Positions 59,701 through 64,000 of a DNA stretch of 64,000 nt are shown here, piece after piece (the stretch's first letter is position 1; every line of letters starts with the position of its first letter). The notes beneath the pieces were generated by a model, which worked only from the letters and a program-made list of their open reading frames with translations, was not told the origin of the DNA and searched no databases. Position numbers and translations under genes: made by a program. This DNA is from Acanthochromis polyacanthus (Eukaryota > Chordata > Actinopteri > Pomacentridae): the NCBI RefSeq assembly GCF_021347895.1, contig NC_067120.1, forward strand, positions 14,121,361 to 14,185,360, written 5' to 3'.

Positions 59701-62211
59701 GGGAGTCCACCCACCTGCGCACACCCTCGTGGTTCTCCAGCTTGCTGATGATCTTGATGTCCTTGCCCTTCTCGCCCAGCGCCTTCCTGACAGCCTGAAC
59801 ATCAGCAGCCTTACGGATGAAAGAAGCGAAGACCATGTCGACACCCTGCTCCACACCAAACTGCAGGTCCTGAATGTCTTTCTCAGACAGGGCAGGCAGG
59901 TCGACAGCAGCTCCAGGCAGGTTGACACCCTTCTTGCTGCCCAGCATACCACCATTCTCAATCTCACACATCAGGTAGTCGTTGCCTTTGGAGACACAAA
60001 AAAGCAGAGAGATACTTCCATGAATGGGCAACAAGAAAGAAAGACAGACAGACAACATGGAACAAACAGGTGACAGTTTGTTTACCGATTTCCTTGACCT
60101 TCAGGGAAATCAGACCATCATCAATGAAGACGTGGCTTCCACTCTGCACAACCTTGGTGATGTTCTTGTAGTCGAGCCACAGAACTTTCTCATCACAATT
60201 CTCCTGGTACTGGTCGTCGAGGGTGAGCTTGATGGTCTCACCTTTCTTCAGCTCAACCTCAGCGGTGCCACTCTAAAAAAAGAAGACAGGAGAGCTGCTC
60301 CAGGAAACTTTCATACAGCTATTTGTTCTCTGTAAATGAAAAATGGCCTCATCTGACGCTCGGTAATTTAGCATGAACTCACTCCCTTGATGAGTCCGGT
60401 CCTGATTTCTGGTCCCTTGGTGTCCAAAGCGATGGCCACTGGTCTATACTCGACAGATCCTTGTCCAAAGCTCTCAGCTGCCTCACGGATATTCTTGATG
60501 GTCTCAGCATGGTACTGTAAAATAAACAAATGTTGCCATACTCTAAATGTCTCTGTAAATCCAGCACAGCACATAGATTGATAGAAGTGAATTACACCAG
60601 GTAGTTAGCACTTAGTCATGATGCCTTGTTTTAATCGAGCAGATGAAGGATTATCTCCAAAATGTAAAATGGAGTCAGAACCCCAACAAGTGGACAAACT
60701 TTATCACAAACACAGCAAGCCACTGGTTACATAAACATGTATAAACATAGAGGCAACACATGACATTGTTCAGTTTCACTGTATATAAATAACCAACCCA
60801 GATTATCAGGTATTACATGACTACTTTCCAAATCATTTGAGCTGCAGCCTGTACATCAGGGTGCCTCAAGAAATAAAATAAAAGCAAAATTCATTTTCTA
60901 TTGAACTTCCCATATCAGTAAAGCTGCCTGAAATATACACAGATGGAGCACACGCATATCACATGTAATAAAGTAATAGAGAAAATCCTAACTCAGATAT
61001 TAAAACTCCAATATCAATAGTGGCTACAGTCCTGGGTCAATAGTGACGCCTCGCTGTGGCTTGTCTACATGCCTTCTGCTCACACTGTTGCTGTGAGGGG
61101 GGTTCCTATTTATAGCTGTACCGACAACTGACACACCAATGAGACAGCGGTCAAATTTATTTTGCCCTTCTCATAGTAAATCAAATGATCACTTTATTGT
61201 GATTTTCTCGAGTTATGAGCTAAAATTGCTTCATTTCATTTATTTACCAGTGCTGACTTACAACCGTGTTGCACTTGCAGCTGAGACTTGAGTTACATTG
61301 AAAAAAAAAAACACTACACTTAACCTTTCAAGATCCAAATATTAACTCCGGTGATATTTGATGGCTCATCCACTCAGACGACAGGGAAAAAGTGAAGGAG
61401 GCATGGCTTTTAAAGGCGAGGGGTCAGTAGTATAAGGTCGGCCAAAGAGTTGGCTGTGATACAGTTGGCTTGCAAGCTACAACACAGCCACGGATCTGAA
61501 GGGGCAAGTACAAGCTCATAGATCACATTACAGACGGTTACCAGGCCACAAGAGTAATGTCACACTGACTGCCGCAGCTGTAAAGGGTAAATCCTCACTG
61601 AATCGCTTGCAGAGGGCAATGAAACTGCTGCTGCACTGCTCTGTCTGGATTCAAGCTCTTAAATGTGTTGCGTTATAGAAAATGTCCTCATCGGTGATGT
61701 TACAGCAGGTGTTTTGCATTTAATATCGGCTGCTGACGCATCTGTCGTGACATGATCATTTAGGATTAAAGAATCAGAACTTCAGCAGGTTAGAAATCTA
61801 AGTGAAGCTTTAGTGAATGCAAATAGGAGCTCAAAGGCAGACACATAAAGTAGTTCTCATCCTGCGCTCACCTCATGTGTGCCATGAGAGAAGTTCATTC
61901 TTGCAATGTTCATCCCAGCCTTGACCATTTCCTTGGCCATATCCACAGATCGGGAGGCAGGTCCTGCATCGGGGCAGTCAGTGAACACAGTTTCAGACCC
62001 AGATACATTCAGATAGTCATTTAAATATTCATGTAACCAGAATAATTCAACCAGTCTGACCGATTGTGCAGATGATGCCAGTGTTGCGAGACACGGCAGG
62101 TTCAGAGTCGATGTCCAGAAGGCACATGTGCTCAATGAAGGTGTCGGCCATGGCAGCATGCATCTGCTGGGTGTGGATGATGCTAGAGCCGCTATCCTTT
62201 GCCTTCGACAT
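56660..62211 (-). CDS. pkm: Pyruvate kinase, muscle type (PKM), ten coding exons
   Basis: Cytosolic glycolytic enzyme: phosphoenolpyruvate + ADP to pyruvate + ATP, working as a tetramer. Minus-strand exons, 5' to 3': 62211-62061, 61963-61872, 60514-60383, 60272-60086, 59985-59715, 59619-59469, 59377-59225, 58149-57983, 57126-56945 and 56766-56660. They join to 530 residues (human PKM 531), and exon lengths 92, 132, 187, 271, 151, 153, 167 and 182 equal the human ones as I recall them. Seen: [10 protein letters not shown] start; [14 protein letters not shown]; substrate/metal motifs NFSHGTHE and [12 protein letters not shown]; active-site [13 protein letters not shown]; allosteric loop TKSGR with Lys432; and C-terminus [10 protein letters not shown]. 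Only one form of the 167-nt exon was found. Start ATG 62211-62209. Confidence 0.97.
56945..57126 (-). CDS. pkm: pkm exon 10 (human exon 11 equivalent)
   Basis: 182 nt, [19 protein letters not shown] ... [11 protein letters not shown]. Acceptor CTGCAG, donor GTAAGT. Confidence 0.97.
57127..57982 (-). other. pkm: pkm intron after the 167-nt exon
   Basis: Searched by eye on the minus strand for a second IAREAEA-type exon; none seen. A plus-strand ORF crossing its end is treated as chance. Confidence 0.65.
57983..58149 (-). CDS. pkm: pkm exon 9: isoform-determining 167-nt exon
   Basis: [18 protein letters not shown] ... [17 protein letters not shown]. The length equals human exons 9 and 10, which are mutually exclusive (M1 or M2). 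This exon carries Lys in TKSGR, as in allosteric M2 (Glu in M1), but AAMFHR as in M1. Confidence 0.97.
58150..59224 (-). other. pkm: pkm intron before the 167-nt exon
   Basis: This is where a second isoform exon would be expected. No similar coding segment found on the minus strand. Confidence 0.65.
59225..59377 (-). CDS. pkm: pkm exon 8
   Basis: 153 nt, [18 protein letters not shown] ... EAVRTQHM. Phase 0 both sides. Confidence 0.97.
59469..59619 (-). CDS. pkm: pkm exon 7
   Basis: 151 nt, [19 protein letters not shown] ... PVICATQ, with the metal-binding Asp in RGDLG. Confidence 0.97.
59715..59985 (-). CDS. pkm: pkm exon 6
   Basis: 271 nt, [19 protein letters not shown] ... [12 protein letters not shown], with the catalytic Lys/Glu of the pyruvate-kinase signature. 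Confidence 0.97.
60086..60272 (-). CDS. pkm: pkm exon 5
   Basis: 187 nt, [18 protein letters not shown] ... [12 protein letters not shown], the B domain. Confidence 0.97.
60383..60514 (-). CDS. pkm: pkm exon 4
   Basis: 132 nt, [17 protein letters not shown] ... [12 protein letters not shown], with the [10 protein letters not shown] substrate-binding stretch. Confidence 0.97.
60515..61871 (-). other. pkm: pkm intron between exons 3 and 4
   Basis: 1357 nt, AT-rich. Nothing recognised beyond an A10 tract near 61300. Confidence 0.65.
61872..61963 (-). CDS. pkm: pkm exon 3
   Basis: 92 nt, [20 protein letters not shown] ... NFSHGTHE. Confidence 0.97.
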
Positions 62212-62239
62212 GGCTGGATCTGTGTCTGCAGGTACAATC
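62061..62239 (-). CDS. pkm: pkm exon 2, start codon at 62211
   Basis: 28 nt of 5' UTR (62239-62212) and the first 151 coding nt, [18 protein letters not shown] ... NTGIICTI. Acceptor CCCTGTAG. Confidence 0.95.
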
Positions 62240-63536
62240 CTACAGGGACAGAGGAAGAAAAAGAGAGATGCTCAATTAGTGCCTTTATTACTCCATCTAT
62301 GACATTTGTTACACGTTATATTGGAATACTCTTTCTCTTGGGCAATAAAGAGTCCAAGTAAAGCTAAAGAGCTTCCACACATACAACCAAAAAGATAGGG
62401 AACAAGCTACACTGACAGCAAAATATCAAGAGAAGAGCGTGGAAACCAAATCAGCAGCTAAGAAGAAGGAGAGAATAAAAATGTATTAACTATCTGAATA
62501 GAAATATGAAGATATCATAAAAGTGAGACCTCGCTGTGGATTACTTCAAGTCTCTTGCAGCGCTGAGTGTCTGTAAGCGGCGCTGAAGGCCACAACAACA
62601 GTATGAGGCTGAATGGGGAGTATGTGAGCTCTCCCACATTCCAGCTGGACTTTATGTGCAGCTGAAGAAGAGGAGCTGGCCGTTCTGACAGAAGCTAAAA
62701 GTGATTCGTGGACACAAAAAAATAACTCCTGGACTAGAGGATGGAGCTGAAAAATGTTATTTATACTGCCTCAAATGCAATGCTGGTTGGAAATCCAAAG
62801 AGGACAAAGTAAAGGGACTTAGTGTTACGATCCAGCTTGGTAACAATGGAGGAATTCAACATGCATGACAGATATGTGTTGTCAGTCAGTGCATGGATGT
62901 ATGGTGTGTGTGTCATGCTCTGAGTATTCAACTAAAATGACAGCTGGGGGTATTTATAAAGAAACAGAAACATGACATCACATTTGATCACAGAAAATTG
63001 AACAGATTTTTATATATACCGGTATATAAATATATGTGCTATATATTATAATGTGAATAACACAGTGTGCAAAGGCTCAACACTAAAAATAAATGAATGT
63101 AATGGTTGCATACTTGCTACAGTGCAATAAATGACTGAGATCACACAGATTAGAGTGATTAGTGATGTGTTATTTAGTTGATTATAAGAAAAAAGCTTTC
63201 TTGAAACAGTAGAAAATGAATTTGCCCACTTATTTATACACCTAATTATCTTCTCAGGACACCCACTGACTTCTTATGGTGTTACTGATGTAAGATAAAA
63301 TACGGCTTTATCGATCCCAATGAAGCAACAATAATCAGATTAAGTGCATGCAATTAAAAAAACAACAACCCGAAGTTGACACCTGAGTTTGTCCAGGGTG
63401 CATAAAGGAACTACGTGTGCGCAGCTCCTTGATGTTGCACATAAAAGTGAGACAGCAGAAGTAGCATATCTGTGCATTTTAAATCCCCTCTCTTCTCTGT
63501 GACACACAGTCTGACCGACGTGCTGTTGTTACTCAC
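62240..63536 (-). other. pkm: pkm intron 1
   Basis: 1.3 kb between the non-coding first exon and exon 2. No recognised element. Confidence 0.6.
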
Positions 63537-63567
63537 CTCCTGGGTGAACTTTGCAGGGACCAAAGAC
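63537..63567 (-). other. pkm: pkm exon 1 (5' UTR), approximate 5' end
   Basis: The donor GGAG/GTGAGTAA at 63536-63535 fits the missing first exon. Its 5' end is set only by the TATA box 25-30 nt upstream. Confidence 0.5.
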
Positions 63568-63589
63568 GCCACAGAAGCTGGTGGACCCG

Positions 63590-63680
63590 CCGCTTATATT
63601 AGCCCCACTGACCGGAACTACTTTGCTGTGGGAGCAACACCCGCCGCCACACGATATAGGGCGGGTAAAAATCACAGTTT
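63590..63680 (-). promoter_or_regulatory. pkm: pkm promoter with TATA box and GC box
   Basis: The minus strand reads GGGGCTAATATAAGCGGCGG (TATA around 63599-63594), with an upstream CCGCCC (GC box, about 63660-63667). The TATA box supports transcription leftwards into exon 1. Confidence 0.5.
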
Positions 63681-64000
63681 GGACAGCCAGTTCTATGAGT
63701 ACTTTTAACAAGCAGGCAGTTTTCTACTCATTCTACTCAAACTAAGTAGTTTTAGCGTCAAATTTTCAAATTAAAGCGCAGAAGTTGGTCAGGTGTCGAG
63801 CGCAGGTGTGAACCAATATTAAACATGAGCCTGTCATCAGATCAAGATTAAATCATCAATCACTTATAGTAGTTATTCATTAGTTCATATTTAATAGCGT
63901 TAGGATGCATTTCAGGAAGCTATCAGGTTGTGAATTTAAACTGTGCTGCCTTGATAGATGTTTATTCTTCATGATTCACCCTCTATCTTCTGTTCTTTTA
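63681..64000. other. Upstream flank of pkm
   Basis: AT-rich. No gene or repeat recognised. Confidence 0.5.

Noticed and set aside
59132..60335. Plus-strand ORFs of 100-130 codons opposite pkm exons 5-8
   Set aside because: Antisense shadows of pyruvate-kinase exons, which fit exactly on the minus strand.

Overview
This window is nuclear DNA of a bony fish, most likely a percomorph teleost. The reasons are three vertebrate genes with GT-AG introns, many decayed teleost-type DNA transposons and SINE/LINE remnants, and long (CA)n/(TG)n microsatellites. The species assignment is inference. Nothing prokaryotic was seen.

Layout. (1) 1-8074: a nearly complete, very young Ty3/gypsy LTR retrotransposon. 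The window starts inside its 5' LTR. It has an intact gag (PNMA-like capsid plus CCHC zinc knuckle), an intact pol (protease, RT, RNase H, integrase), a polypurine tract and a full 3' LTR. (2) 8075-15780: gene-free repeat-rich DNA holding a decayed Tc1-like transposase, several dispersed teleost repeats, a complete but dead Tc1-like transposon with 286-bp inverted repeats (11311-12834) and a LINE 3' remnant. (3) 16160-29477, + strand: nptn (neuroplastin), eight coding exons giving a 397-residue Np65-type protein with three Ig domains. (4) 30.3-37.4 kb: intergenic DNA with simple repeats and transposon relics. (5) 37946-53002, + strand: hcn4, the cyclic-nucleotide-gated pacemaker channel, eight coding exons, 1193 residues. 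(6) 53.0-56.3 kb: intergenic DNA with a tRNA-derived SINE. (7) 63.57-56.66 kb, - strand: pkm (muscle-type pyruvate kinase), one non-coding and ten coding exons, 530 residues.

The three genes do not form a pathway. They are an ancient linkage group: the human orthologues all lie at 15q23-q24. All three reading frames were rebuilt exon by exon, with consensus splice sites and continuous phase, so each looks functional. The most informative small-scale features are a tandem acceptor in nptn that would give the four-residue cytoplasmic insert isoform, a frame-neutral Np65 exon, a single copy (M2-like at the allosteric lysine) of the pkm exon that is duplicated in mammals, and a composite LTR carrying a second copy of the primer-binding/leader sequence.

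No previously undescribed system such as an operon, toxin, defence island or novel RNA was found. The best leads are the retrotransposon's gag/pol arrangement and its LTR structure.
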